Positions 8,026 to 19,418 of a DNA stretch of 56,116 nt are shown here, piece by piece (position 1 is the first letter of the stretch; the number at the start of each line of letters is the position of its first letter). This stretch comes from Pontibacillus litoralis JSM 072002 (lineage in GTDB: Bacteria; Bacillota; Bacilli; Bacillales; BH030062). The position numbers and the translations under genes were made by a program. Location: assembly GCF_000775615.1 (NCBI RefSeq), contig NZ_AVPG01000022.1, positions 1 through 56,116 of the forward strand, given 5' to 3'. A model generated the notes under the pieces. That model worked only from the letters and a program-made list of their open reading frames with translations. It searched no databases and had not been told where the DNA came from.

Positions 8026-8466
8026 ATGAAAATTAGTCAAGATATACGGACTCAAATAGAGACACATAAGAGTAATATACATCAGAAGCATCAATCAGCG
8101 AAAGGGTTTGATGCTCTCGTTCATGCACAAGCTAATAAAATGCAACAGGATGAAATGCAGCGCTTACTAACCGATATAACGAAGCAAGGAGAGAAAGTAG
8201 CCCGTTTTCGTTCTTTTAAAGATTTGGCGCGGTATAAACGTTTAGTTAAGTCGTTTCTAGAAGAATCTGTACAGTTCGGAATGGATTTGAAACAGTCCCA
8301 TAGTTGGGATATGGAAGGCCATAGTCGGAAGTTAACGATTGTAGAGTCTGTTGATGAACAACTAATGGAGTTAACGAATGCTGTGATGGAGCAAGAGAAG
8401 AAATCCATTGATATATTAGGGATTATAGGAGAAATTAAAGGCCTATTAATCAACCTTTACACGTAA
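8026..8466 (+). CDS. yaaR: YaaR family protein (DUF327)
   Basis: A conserved Firmicute protein of 146 residues with unknown molecular function, always found between darA and holB. The sequence is largely helical and charged, with the family's FKDLARYKRLVKSFLEE segment near residues 64-80 and a C-terminal helical stretch IDILGIIGEIKGLLINLY. No signal peptide or membrane span is visible. ATG 8026 is preceded by AAGGAG. It is in one operon with darA and holB (10 bases between its stop and the holB start). Confidence 0.88.
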   Translation: MKISQDIRTQIETHKSNIHQKHQSAKGFDALVHAQANKMQQDEMQRLLTDITKQGEKVARFRSFKDLARYKRLVKSFLEESVQFGMDLKQSHSWDMEGHSRKLTIVESVDEQLMELTNAVMEQEKKSIDILGIIGEIKGLLINLYT

Positions 8467-8475
8467 GGTAGTGAC

Positions 8476-9468
8476 ATGAACATGATAACTTGGGCAAAGA
8501 TGGGGCGTCTACAACCGAAAGTGAGTAAAATGCTTACAAATAGTATTCAAAAGGATCGTGTGGCCCATGCGTATTTATTTCAGGGTTCAAAAGGTACAGG
8601 AAAATTATCTGTGAGTCTTCTTTTTGCAAAAAGCTTCTTATGTACGAACCGTAATGGGGTCGAGCCTTGTCAGGAGTGTAAGAACTGCATTCGAATTGAA
8701 TCAGGGAATCATCCAGATGTTCATCTCATTCAACCTGAAGGACAGTCGATAAAGAAAGAGCAAATTCTTCATTTGCAAAAAGAGTTTACGTATACAGGAT
8801 TAGAATCCAATCAGAAAGTATATATTATTGAAAATGCAGAAAAAATGACAACAAATGCAGCCAATCGTTTGTTGAAATTTCTAGAAGAACCGAGCAAGGA
8901 AACCGTCGCCATGTTGTTAACGGAAAACGGTCAGTCCTTGCTAGATACGATACGTTCTAGATGTCAAATATTGGCGTTTCAACCGTTGAACCCAGAAAAT
9001 ATGAGGCAACGTTTAATAGAAGAAAATATGACAGAGACGACGGCACGTTTAATGAGTGCGTTAACAAATAACTTAGAAGAGGCGATTACATTAAGCCAAG
9101 ATGAGTGGTTTGCTAATGCGCGAAAACTAGTGATACAATTAATAGAAGTGCTTCAAAATAAGCCAAGTGAAGCACTGCTTTTTATAAATAATCAATGGAT
9201 GGACCATTTCAAAGATCGTGATGCATTACAGCAAGGGCTAAATCTATTAATGATTTGGTTTAAAGATATCGTTTATGAGCATGTCGAGAATGATGCAGCT
9301 ATTGTGTTTATAAATGAAAAAGAACGTATTCAAAAGAGTACGTATCATTGGTCGAAGCAACAAGCAACAAGTGCTTTAACCTATATACTGGAGGCAAAGC
9401 GAAAGCTAGTAGCAAATGTTCATCCAACTCTAGTGATGGAACAGCTCACGCTTCAAATACAGAGGTGA
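8476..9468 (+). CDS. holB: DNA polymerase III subunit delta'
   Basis: A clamp-loader subunit of 330 residues that works with DnaX and HolA to place the DnaN sliding clamp on DNA. Visible marks: an N-terminal AAA+ fold with GSKGTGKLS in the P-loop place, a zinc module CTNRNGVEPCQECKNC near residues 56-71, KVYIIENAEKMT for the Walker B region and TIRSRCQ, the SRC sensor motif, near 158. Start choice is between ATG 8476 and ATG 8482, both with a poor ribosome site (AAGGTAGTG), which suggests coupling to yaaR. The place between yaaR and ricT is conserved. Confidence 0.92.
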   Translation: MNMITWAKMGRLQPKVSKMLTNSIQKDRVAHAYLFQGSKGTGKLSVSLLFAKSFLCTNRNGVEPCQECKNCIRIESGNHPDVHLIQPEGQSIKKEQILHLQKEFTYTGLESNQKVYIIENAEKMTTNAANRLLKFLEEPSKETVAMLLTENGQSLLDTIRSRCQILAFQPLNPENMRQRLIEENMTETTARLMSALTNNLEEAITLSQDEWFANARKLVIQLIEVLQNKPSEALLFINNQWMDHFKDRDALQQGLNLLMIWFKDIVYEHVENDAAIVFINEKERIQKSTYHWSKQQATSALTYILEAKRKLVANVHPTLVMEQLTLQIQR

Positions 9469-9474
9469 TATGGA

Positions 9475-10302
9475 TTGGTTGAAGTTGTTGGTGTACGCTT
9501 TAAAAAAGCAGGAAAAATTTATTACTTTGACCCAGATACATTCCCCATTACGCAAGATGATTATGTCATTGTGGAAACGGTTAGAGGAATTGAATTTGGT
9601 AAAGTCGTGTTAGCGCACAAACAAGTCGATGAGGAAGATATCGTCTTACCATTGAAGAAAGTCATTCGGATAGCGGATGATAAAGATAAATTATCGGTTG
9701 CTGAGAATAAGAAGAATGCAGAAGAAGCATATACGGTTTGTTCTCACAAAATTAAAGAGCACAAGCTTGAAATGAATTTAGTCGATGTAGAATATACATT
9801 TGACCGTAATAAAGTAATTTTTTATTTTACAGCAGATGGTCGAGTAGACTTTCGTCAGTTAGTAAAGGATTTAGCTGCTGTTTTTAAAACGCGAATAGAA
9901 TTAAGACAAATCGGTGTCCGTGATGAGGCGAAAATGCTTGGTGGTATAGGACCGTGTGGACGCATGTTATGCTGTTCGACATTTTTAGGTGATTTTGAAC
10001 CTGTATCGATTAAAATGGCTAAGGATCAGAGTCTTTCCTTAAACCCGGCCAAAATTTCCGGATTGTGTGGTCGTTTAATGTGCTGTCTGAAGTATGAAAA
10101 CGATGATTATGAGACAGCGAAGCAAGAACTTCCGGATATTGGAGAGAAGATTCATACACCACAAGGGGCAGGGCGTGTGGTCGGATTAAATATTTTAGAG
10201 AGAATTGTACAAATAGAGCTACCTGAGAAAGAACGTATGTTAGAATATACGCTAGATGAACTCATACAAGAAGGTGCCGTACCAACGCAAGCCACAGAAT
10301 GA
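9475..10302 (+). CDS. ricT: RicT (YaaT), PSP1-domain regulator of RNA processing
   Basis: A PSP1-domain protein of 275 residues. In B. subtilis RicT forms the iron-sulfur Y-complex with RicA and RicF, which directs RNase Y cleavage and promotes Spo0A phosphorylation, competence and biofilm formation. The signature blocks CGRMLCC and CGRLMCC are both present, with the cysteines that bind the Fe-S cluster. The start is TTG 9475, after AGAGGTGAT (9461-9469), giving MVEVVGVRFKKAGKIYYF. The gene follows holB by six bases and precedes yabA, as in other Bacilli. Confidence 0.93.
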   Translation: MVEVVGVRFKKAGKIYYFDPDTFPITQDDYVIVETVRGIEFGKVVLAHKQVDEEDIVLPLKKVIRIADDKDKLSVAENKKNAEEAYTVCSHKIKEHKLEMNLVDVEYTFDRNKVIFYFTADGRVDFRQLVKDLAAVFKTRIELRQIGVRDEAKMLGGIGPCGRMLCCSTFLGDFEPVSIKMAKDQSLSLNPAKISGLCGRLMCCLKYENDDYETAKQELPDIGEKIHTPQGAGRVVGLNILERIVQIELPEKERMLEYTLDELIQEGAVPTQATE

Positions 10303-10318
10303 TGGGGTGGATTAAAGC

Positions 10319-10666
10319 GTGAACAAAAAAGAAATATTTGAACAAGTAACGCATATGGAAGAACAAATCGGTCATCTGTATCAACAGTTAGGTGATTTAA
10401 AGAATCAACTAGTGGAGTTGCTAGAAGAGAATCAACACTTATCTGTTGAAAATCATCATTTACGCCAACGACTTGATAAAGAGGAAGCAGATAGCCAGCA
10501 ACAGCAATCCAATGAGTCAGTAGAAAAATCATTATTAGTTGGGGAAGGATACGATAATTTAGCCCGTTTATATGAAGAAGGCTTTCACATATGTAACCTT
10601 CACTTTGGTAGTCCAAGAGATGAGGATTGTTTGTTCTGTTTATCATTTCTTAATAAAAAGAAGTGA
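10319..10666 (+). CDS. yabA: Replication initiation control protein YabA
   Basis: A negative regulator of initiation that bridges DnaA and the clamp DnaN. The 115-residue protein has the expected two parts: an N-terminal leucine-rich coiled coil for tetramer formation (residues ~1-60, with [20 protein letters not shown]) and a C-terminal zinc domain with H-C-C-C ligands in [19 protein letters not shown]. The start is GTG 10319, after GGGGTGG (10303-10309). It closes the darA operon; a strong terminator follows. Confidence 0.92.
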   Translation: MNKKEIFEQVTHMEEQIGHLYQQLGDLKNQLVELLEENQHLSVENHHLRQRLDKEEADSQQQQSNESVEKSLLVGEGYDNLARLYEEGFHICNLHFGSPRDEDCLFCLSFLNKKK

Positions 10667-10733
10667 ATCTTAATGAATTACCGTTGTGGCTTGTGAGCAA
10701 TCAGAGATCTACAGTTTGAACATATGAACGAGG

Positions 10734-10770
10734 AATCCTAGCATGGTACATCTATGCTAGGATTTTCCTT
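10734..10770 (+). terminator. Terminator after yabA
   Basis: AATCCTAGCAT and its exact complement ATGCTAGGATT form an 11-bp stem with a ten-base loop, followed by TTCCTTT. It separates the darA-yabA operon from trmN6. Confidence 0.8.
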
Positions 10771-10797
10771 TATCAACGAAGAGGAGTGACTTTATAA

Positions 10798-11535
10798 GTG
10801 TTGGTGCATGATGATGAACGAGTAAATTATTTATTAGCGGAAGAAGATATGCGCATTATCCAAAGTCCGAGTGTTTTTTCTTTTTCTTTAGATGCTGTAT
10901 TGTTAGCGAGATTTGCGTATATTCCATATAAAAAGGGGAACATATTAGATTTATGCACAGGAAATGGTGTCATTCCCCTTTTGCTATCACGCCGGAGTGA
11001 ATCGCGTATTACAGGTGTTGAATTGCAGCATCGATTGTACGATATGGCGGTGCGGAATGTTGCATTAAATCAACTAGAACACCAGATACACATGATCCAT
11101 GGCGATTTGAAGGACATGCCAAAACAGTTAGGAAATGGACCGTTTGATGCTGTAACGTGTAATCCTCCCTATTTTCCTACACCTAGCCAAGAACTTATCA
11201 ATGAGAATGAGCATCTAGCCATTGCTCGTCATGAGATTCATTGTACGTTAGAGGAGGTTGTATGGGCTTGCAGTAGACTCGTGCGTTCAGGAGGTAAAGT
11301 ATCGTTAGTGCATCGCCCAGGCAGGTTGATCGACTTAATAGAGCTATTTAGGAAATATAAGCTTGAGCCGAAACGTATCCAGTTCGTATATCCTCGTGAA
11401 GGGAAAGAAGCGAACATGTTATTGATTGAAGGAGTTCGTGACGGGAAATCTGATGTGAAAATTGTTCCACCTATTTATATATATGATGAGCAGAATGAAT
11501 ATACCGAAACGATGAGGAAGCTGTTATATGGGTGA
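10798..11535 (+). CDS. tRNA1(Val) adenine-37-N6 methyltransferase family (YabB)
   Basis: A SAM-dependent methyltransferase of 245 residues. Motif I reads [10 protein letters not shown] (51-60) and the N6-adenine catalytic motif NPPY is at 122-125. The related E. coli enzyme TrmN6 (YfiC) modifies A37 of tRNA-Val; the exact target in Bacillaceae is less certain. The start is GTG 10798 (GAGGAGTG at 10781-10788); TTG 10801 and GTG 10804 are alternatives. The last 8 bases overlap yazA, and yazA overlaps rsmI, so three nucleic-acid-related genes form one tightly coupled unit. Confidence 0.87.
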   Translation: MLVHDDERVNYLLAEEDMRIIQSPSVFSFSLDAVLLARFAYIPYKKGNILDLCTGNGVIPLLLSRRSESRITGVELQHRLYDMAVRNVALNQLEHQIHMIHGDLKDMPKQLGNGPFDAVTCNPPYFPTPSQELINENEHLAIARHEIHCTLEEVVWACSRLVRSGGKVSLVHRPGRLIDLIELFRKYKLEPKRIQFVYPREGKEANMLLIEGVRDGKSDVKIVPPIYIYDEQNEYTETMRKLLYG

Positions 11536-11797
11536 GCATATGGTGTATATTTTACAATGTAAGGATCACACGTTTTACACTGGTTATACAAGTAATTTAC
11601 AACGCCGATTAAAAATGCATGAAGAAGGGAAAGGGGCCAAATATACGAAGGGAAGAGGGCCTTTTTCTGTTCTGTATTGTGCTAGTTTCGAGACGAAAGA
11701 AGCCGCTATGAGAGAGGAATATCGGATTAAACAACTATCAAGGTCGAAAAAGCAAAAGCTCATTACATCTTATATAGAAAGGCATGAAACCGAATGA
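11528..11797 (+). CDS. yazA: GIY-YIG domain protein (YazA/UPF0213)
   Basis: A single GIY-YIG nuclease-type domain of 89 residues. The first strand holds VYILQC (GIY equivalent), followed by [13 protein letters not shown] with the conserved TG-T-NL-RR-L pattern and a later E in [13 protein letters not shown]. It belongs to the small stand-alone UPF0213 group, whose substrate is unknown. ATG 11528 overlaps the end of yabB by 8 bases and its stop overlaps the rsmI start by 4, so it is translated by coupling. ATG 11540 is a possible second start. Confidence 0.88.
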   Translation: MGEHMVYILQCKDHTFYTGYTSNLQRRLKMHEEGKGAKYTKGRGPFSVLYCASFETKEAAMREEYRIKQLSRSKKQKLITSYIERHETE

Positions 11798-12669
11798 ACA
11801 ATCAGAAGAGCTATGAAAACATAGAGCGTGATCAAGGTACATTGTATATTGTCCCGACTCCCATCGGAAATTTAGAGGATATTACGTATAGAGCATTGCG
11901 CACGTTGAAAGAAGCAGATGTAATCGCTGCAGAGGATACGAGACAAACGAAGAAGCTGTTATCTCATTTTGATATTCACGTTCCATTAGTTAGTTATCAT
12001 GAGCACAATAAAATGAATCGTGAAGAACAACTATTACAGAAACTACAAAATGGGGAGCATATTGCTATGGTGAGTGACGCAGGGATGCCAGGTGTGTCTG
12101 ATCCAGGTTATGAAATGGTGAAAGCGTCGATTGAACAAGGAATACATGTAATTGTGTTGCCAGGAGCTAATGCTGCTCTATGCGCTTTAGTGGGATCTGG
12201 AATCGATACGAGTCGTTTCTACTTTTATGGTTTCTTACCACGAAAGAAGAAAGAGAGAAAGGAAACGTTACAGCAGCTAAAAAAAATGACAGCAACTATC
12301 CTATTTTATGAATCGCCTCACCGTATAAAAGAAGTGATCAAACATATACACGAGGTTATTGGAGAACGCCAAATCACGTTAGCTCGTGAGCTCACGAAAA
12401 AGTATGAAGAATACGTGCGTGGCACTACTTCTGAAATAATGGAATGGTTACAACAGCAGGACATACGAGGCGAATTTTGCATTGTGATGGAAGGTTCTGA
12501 TGAAAGAGAAGAAGAGCCTGAGCATTGCTGGTGGTCAGCGTTAACGGTGAGGGAGCATGTAGAAGCCTATATGGAGCAGCAGTATTCTTCCAAGGATGCA
12601 ATTAAGCAGGTAGCACAAGAACGTCAAATGCCAAAGAGAAGTGTGTATCAAGCTTATCATATTCAATAA
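11794..12669 (+). CDS. rsmI: 16S rRNA (cytidine-1402-2'-O)-methyltransferase RsmI
   Basis: A tetrapyrrole-methylase-fold enzyme of 291 residues that 2'-O-methylates C1402 in the decoding centre of 16S rRNA. The signature LYIVPTPIGNLEDITYRAL is at residues ~17-35 and is followed by AAEDTRQTKKLL and a GMPGVSDPG loop for SAM. The C-terminal ~60 residues form the small helical domain usual in Firmicutes. ATG 11794 overlaps the yazA stop (ATGA). A hairpin shared with abrB follows. Confidence 0.93.
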   Translation: MNNQKSYENIERDQGTLYIVPTPIGNLEDITYRALRTLKEADVIAAEDTRQTKKLLSHFDIHVPLVSYHEHNKMNREEQLLQKLQNGEHIAMVSDAGMPGVSDPGYEMVKASIEQGIHVIVLPGANAALCALVGSGIDTSRFYFYGFLPRKKKERKETLQQLKKMTATILFYESPHRIKEVIKHIHEVIGERQITLARELTKKYEEYVRGTTSEIMEWLQQQDIRGEFCIVMEGSDEREEEPEHCWWSALTVREHVEAYMEQQYSSKDAIKQVAQERQMPKRSVYQAYHIQ

Positions 12670-12676
12670 AAATAAA

Positions 12677-12705
12677 ACCCCCGCTATAAAGAAAATAGCG
12701 GGGGT
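12677..12705. terminator. Convergent terminator between rsmI and abrB
   Basis: ACCCCCGCTA and its complement TAGCGGGGGT form a 10-bp GC-rich stem. Read on the minus strand it is followed by TTTTATTTT, so it is a good terminator for abrB; on the plus strand the T-run is poor, so it is weaker for rsmI. Confidence 0.8.
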
Positions 12706-12735
12706 AGTCGTCTCTTTTATTCTCTAGATCGAAGC

Positions 12736-13014
12736 TTACTTACTTAAGTTGCTTTCAATTTCTCTAATTAACTCTTTTGCGCCTTCTTCGCTAAGAATTA
12801 ATTTGCCGTTTGCTAGTTTCATATTTTGATCAGATACTTCACCAGTAACTTGGCAAGTCATGTTAGGCATATACTTTTTAAGAACGATTTGCTCATCATC
12901 CACGTAAATTTCCAAAGCATCCTTTTCGTTAATACCTAGCGTACGACGAAGTTCGATAGGGATAACCACCCGACCTAGTTCATCAACTTTACGTACAATT
13001 CCTGTAGATTTCAT
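12736..13014 (-). CDS. abrB: Transition-state regulator AbrB
   Basis: A global repressor of stationary-phase genes, 92 residues. The N-terminal swapped-hairpin DNA-binding domain is textbook: MKSTGIVRKVDELGRVVIP then ELRRTLGI and a VLKKY end. The C-terminal half (with a single Cys, in MTCQVTGE) mediates tetramer formation. It is the only protein gene on the minus strand in the window. Its upstream region on that strand has a clear sigma-A promoter and two tandem 0A boxes, so Spo0A~P repression is expected. spoVG, a known AbrB target, lies 10 kb away. Confidence 0.95.
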   Translation of the reverse strand: MKSTGIVRKVDELGRVVIPIELRRTLGINEKDALEIYVDDEQIVLKKYMPNMTCQVTGEVSDQNMKLANGKLILSEEGAKELIREIESNLSK

Positions 13015-13058
13015 AATTAAAATCTCCTCTCACTCAAAATTTATAGATTGTAGAAACT

Positions 13059-13075
13059 TTCGTCATGATTCGACA
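13059..13075 (-). promoter_or_regulatory. Double Spo0A operator (0A boxes) of abrB
   Basis: On the minus strand the sequence reads TGTCGAA, three bases, TGACGAA, that is TTCGACA at 13069-13075 and TTCGTCA at 13059-13065 on the plus strand. TGTCGAA is the exact 0A-box consensus and TGACGAA differs by one base. Their order and spacing match what I remember of the B. subtilis abrB operator. They lie just downstream of the promoter, where bound Spo0A~P would block transcription. Confidence 0.85.
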
Positions 13076-13089
13076 TTTCTATACAACAT

Positions 13090-13118
13090 ATAGTACCAAC
13101 CATTCCATAGCATGTCAA
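13090..13118 (-). promoter_or_regulatory. Sigma-A promoter of abrB
   Basis: On the minus strand TTGACA (plus 13113-13118), 17 bases, then TACTAT (plus 13090-13095). It precedes the 0A boxes by about 15 bases. The remaining gap up to metS (13120-13460) is AT-rich; I see no T-box, riboswitch or further gene there. Confidence 0.75.
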
Positions 13119-13449
13119 TTCTTTTTTTTCCCAAAACCCCCAATTAATTTAAAGTTTCTGTTATATTTCATTATAGTATTAATATACCCAAAATAAAAGG
13201 AATATAATCGCATTTCTTTACATTTTTTGAAAGTCCTTTCTTTGGATACATTTTCAGCAATATTACCTTTCTGATGATTCGAAAAATAACCCAACGTTTT
13301 TGTATTGTTTTGCTGAATAGATGGAAATAATGCGAATAAATCGGTAAAATAGAGTAAGGCTCTTTCGTTTCAAAAAAAGCTTAAATAACATGATACTCTT
13401 GTCCGTTGGATGGGAGTTTTCTTATACGACTAACGTCTATTTATAATGA

Positions 13450-15414
<1,965 letters not shown>

Positions 15415-15439
15415 TGTTTTACAATAGAAATGAGATCTC

Positions 15440-15466
15440 AGACTTAGTAGCTGGGGTCTTTTTTTC
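15440..15466 (+). terminator. Terminator after metS
   Basis: AGACTTAG pairs with CTGGGGTCT (wobble pairs and a bulge) and is followed by seven T. It starts 25 bases after the metS stop. Confidence 0.65.
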
Positions 15467-15597
15467 TTTGTGTAGTGTGGAATTTAATGGTGCATGGTTG
15501 TTGAATTATATTACTATAATGCTATAGGTTATCATGTAAGGTGATGCTAATAGACGTGGTACAATGAAGACAAAGTCGAAAAAAGGAGAATTTATAT

Positions 15598-16368
15598 ATG
15601 TTGTTTGATACGCATGTTCATTTGAATGCTAAGCAATTTGAAGAAGATCGGGAGGAAGTGATTCAGCGAGCAACGGCAGCAGGTGTTCAATACATGGTTG
15701 TGGTCGGTTTTGACCGGGAAACCATTCCGTTAGCAATCGAAATAGCTGAATCGTATGATCATATATATGCAGCCGTTGGTTGGCACCCGGTTGATGCAAT
15801 TGATATGGAAGCAGGTGACTTGGAGTGGCTAGAGCAATTGTCCCAACATCCAAAAGTCGTTGCTATCGGAGAAATGGGGCTAGATTATCATTGGGATAAA
15901 TCCCCAGTTGAAGTGCAGAAGGAAGTATTTCGAAAGCAGATTCAACTCGCCAAAAAAGTAAAAATGCCTATTATTATTCATAATCGTGAAGCAACGGAAG
16001 ATATTGTGTCGATATTAAAAGAAGAAAATGCGGGAGAAGTTGGCGGAATTATGCATTGTTATAACGATGTTGTTGAATATGCTCATCAATGCATCGACAT
16101 GAATTTTTATATTTCATTAGGTGGACCTGTTACATTTAAGAATGCTAAGAAGCCAAAAGAGGTAGCAGAAGCAATTGAGTTGGATCGCTTACTAATTGAA
16201 ACCGACTGTCCATTCCTTGCTCCTCATCCTAATCGTGGGAAACGAAATGAACCAGCTTATGTACAATTAGTAGCTGAAAAGATTGCCGAAATTAAAGGTA
16301 TTTCTGCCGAAGAAGTGGGAAGAAAAACGACAGAAAACGCATTGAATCTGTTTAATATTCAAAAATAA
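15598..16368 (+). CDS. tatD: TatD family deoxyribonuclease (YabD)
   Basis: A TIM-barrel metal-dependent DNase of 256 residues. Metal-binding motifs appear in the usual order: DTHVHL at residues 4-9, GEMGLDYHW near 91-99 with the catalytic Glu, IIHNREA near 127, HCYND near 155 and ETDCPFLAP near 204. Family members cut DNA 3' to 5' and take part in DNA quality control and degradation. ATG 15598 follows AAAGGAG. metS-yabD-yabE is the conserved order; a terminator follows the gene. Confidence 0.93.
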   Translation: MLFDTHVHLNAKQFEEDREEVIQRATAAGVQYMVVVGFDRETIPLAIEIAESYDHIYAAVGWHPVDAIDMEAGDLEWLEQLSQHPKVVAIGEMGLDYHWDKSPVEVQKEVFRKQIQLAKKVKMPIIIHNREATEDIVSILKEENAGEVGGIMHCYNDVVEYAHQCIDMNFYISLGGPVTFKNAKKPKEVAEAIELDRLLIETDCPFLAPHPNRGKRNEPAYVQLVAEKIAEIKGISAEEVGRKTTENALNLFNIQK

Positions 16369-16468
16369 TATATATCTATAACAATTTCCACCTAATATTT
16401 TGTAGAAATTTGTGTTTTTTTGTAAAAAACTTTGCATTTATTTGCGTGTGAAAAACAATTATAGTGTA

Positions 16469-16499
16469 AGGAGCCAGATTAGTGACTGGGTCCTTTTTT
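16469..16499 (+). terminator. Terminator after tatD
   Basis: AGGAGCCAG (16469-16477) pairs with CTGGGTCCT (16486-16494), with one mismatch, followed by six T. Confidence 0.82.
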
Positions 16500-16579
16500 A
16501 ATTTTTGATTCCAACGCAATGGTTGACAGGTGTATTATGCTATGCTTATAATCTACTGCATGGATAAAGGAGGCAGAAC

Positions 16580-17815
16580 ATGAAGAAAATTTTGGTAGCA
16601 ATTGCAAGTTCTGTTGTGTTAATTGCCTTGCTTGTTAGCGTTACGTATGAAGTTACCAAAGCAGAGGTAACAGTGAGCACAGAAGGGAAAAAGCAAACCG
16701 TGCGCACACATGCGAATACAGTAGGTGATTTGTTAACAAGTTTAGACATTGATGTACAATCTCATGACCAACTTTCCCATTCCAAAGAAGATGAAATAGA
16801 ATCAGGAATGGAGATTGATTATCAACCAGCTAAAGTCATCACGCTTACGATGGATAACCAATCAACAAAATACTATACCGTTCAAGATACCGTACAACAA
16901 TTTTTCAATGATGAGAACATTGATGTTACTAAACGTGATCAACTGTCCATTGATCAAGACGCAACAATTGAAGACGGCATGAATATAGACGTAAAAAAAG
17001 CTTTCCGGGTTTCATTAAATGACGGTGGAAAGAAAGAAAAAGTTTGGACAACTGTCAATACAGTAGATGAGTTCCTAACAGAACAAGAAATTGAACTAAG
17101 TAAGCATGATAAATTAAAGCAAAAAGAATCCGCAAAATTATCAAAGGATAAGTCCCGCGTTACGATTATTCGAGTTGAAAAAGTAACGGATATTGTAGAA
17201 GAACCTATTGATTATGCAGTAGTAAAGCGTAAAGATGATTCCGTTGACAAAGGTAAAGAGAAACTTGTGCAAGATGGAGAAGAAGGTGTTGTGAATAAAC
17301 ACTATACAGTCACGATGGAGAATGGGAAGGAAGTCGATCGTGAACTGGTAAAAGAAGAAATGATGAAAGAAAGCCAAGATAAGATTGTAGCAGTCGGTAC
17401 GAAAGAAATACAACAACAAGTATCAAGAAGTAATAGAACTAATACGAATACGAATACAAATGCTAATACGAACACGAATGCTACGAAACCGAAAAAAGAG
17501 TCATCTAATCAAGGCAATCAAGGACAATCGTTATATATGTCAGCCACTGCTTATACAGCAGACTGTGCAGGTTGTAGTGGTGTAACAACAACTGGTATTG
17601 ATTTAAAAGCAAACCCGAATGCGAAAGTGATAGCAGTAGACCCAAGTGTTATTCCACTTGGTTCAAAAGTTTGGGTAGAAGGCTATGGTTATGCGATAGC
17701 AGGTGATACTGGGGGAGCTATTTCCGGAAATAAAATTGATTTACACTTCTCATCTAAAAGTAAAGCGAAATCTTTTGGACGTAAAAATGTAAAGGTGAAA
17801 ATCATTAGCAAATAA
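16580..17815 (+). CDS. yabE: Secreted cell-wall protein YabE (DUF348, G5, 3D domains)
   Basis: A 411-residue exported protein like B. subtilis YabE, related in design to Rpf/Sps resuscitation factors and thought to remodel peptidoglycan. It has an N-terminal signal or anchor segment (residues ~4-22), three DUF348 repeats (~30-190), a G5 domain (~205-285), a low-complexity Asn-Thr linker (~288-306), and a C-terminal 3D domain. The 3D domain carries its three named aspartates in VIAVDPSVIPLG, AGDTGG and KIDLHF, and resembles the lytic transglycosylase MltA core. ATG 16580 follows AAAGGAGG. In B. subtilis yabE is checked by an antisense RNA; I could not identify an equivalent promoter here. Confidence 0.9.
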   Translation: MKKILVAIASSVVLIALLVSVTYEVTKAEVTVSTEGKKQTVRTHANTVGDLLTSLDIDVQSHDQLSHSKEDEIESGMEIDYQPAKVITLTMDNQSTKYYTVQDTVQQFFNDENIDVTKRDQLSIDQDATIEDGMNIDVKKAFRVSLNDGGKKEKVWTTVNTVDEFLTEQEIELSKHDKLKQKESAKLSKDKSRVTIIRVEKVTDIVEEPIDYAVVKRKDDSVDKGKEKLVQDGEEGVVNKHYTVTMENGKEVDRELVKEEMMKESQDKIVAVGTKEIQQQVSRSNRTNTNTNTNANTNTNATKPKKESSNQGNQGQSLYMSATAYTADCAGCSGVTTTGIDLKANPNAKVIAVDPSVIPLGSKVWVEGYGYAIAGDTGGAISGNKIDLHFSSKSKAKSFGRKNVKVKIISK

Positions 17816-17841
17816 GCAGGGGGAATTCCTCTGCTTTTTTT
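17815..17841 (+). terminator. Terminator overlapping the yabE stop
   Basis: AGCAGG and CCTCTGCT pair around AATT (one bulged T), followed by seven T. It begins at the last base of the yabE stop codon. Confidence 0.7.
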
Positions 17842-17917
17842 GTGTCGATGTGCATTTTATTTTCAATTCATAACGTGGTATAACTAAATAAGAACAATGC
17901 ACGGGAGGAACGTTTTT

Positions 17918-19350
<1,433 letters not shown>

Positions 19351-19351
19351 A

Positions 19352-19379
19352 CACATTCTCCTTTCTTACACATAGTCTA
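19352..19379 (+). promoter_or_regulatory. Putative sigma-K promoter of yabG
   Basis: CACA (19352-19355, pattern mACm), 15 bases, then CATAGTCTA (19371-19379), an exact fit to the sigma-K -10 CATAnnnTA. It lies 40 bp before yabG, a late mother-cell gene known to be sigma-K-dependent in B. subtilis. Evidence is pattern plus context. Confidence 0.7.
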
Positions 19380-19418
19380 ACGTAACAGGCTATACGTGTA
19401 GGGGAGGAGGATTTTTTT

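Noticed and set aside
10152-10646. 164-codon minus-strand open frame over ricT and yabA
   Set aside because: Antisense to two well-supported genes, with no plausible family or start signals.
16380-16579. Possible cyclic di-AMP riboswitch before yabE
   Set aside because: Such riboswitches often precede Rpf-like wall genes, but after the tatD terminator only about 80 bases remain, too few, and no conserved core is visible.
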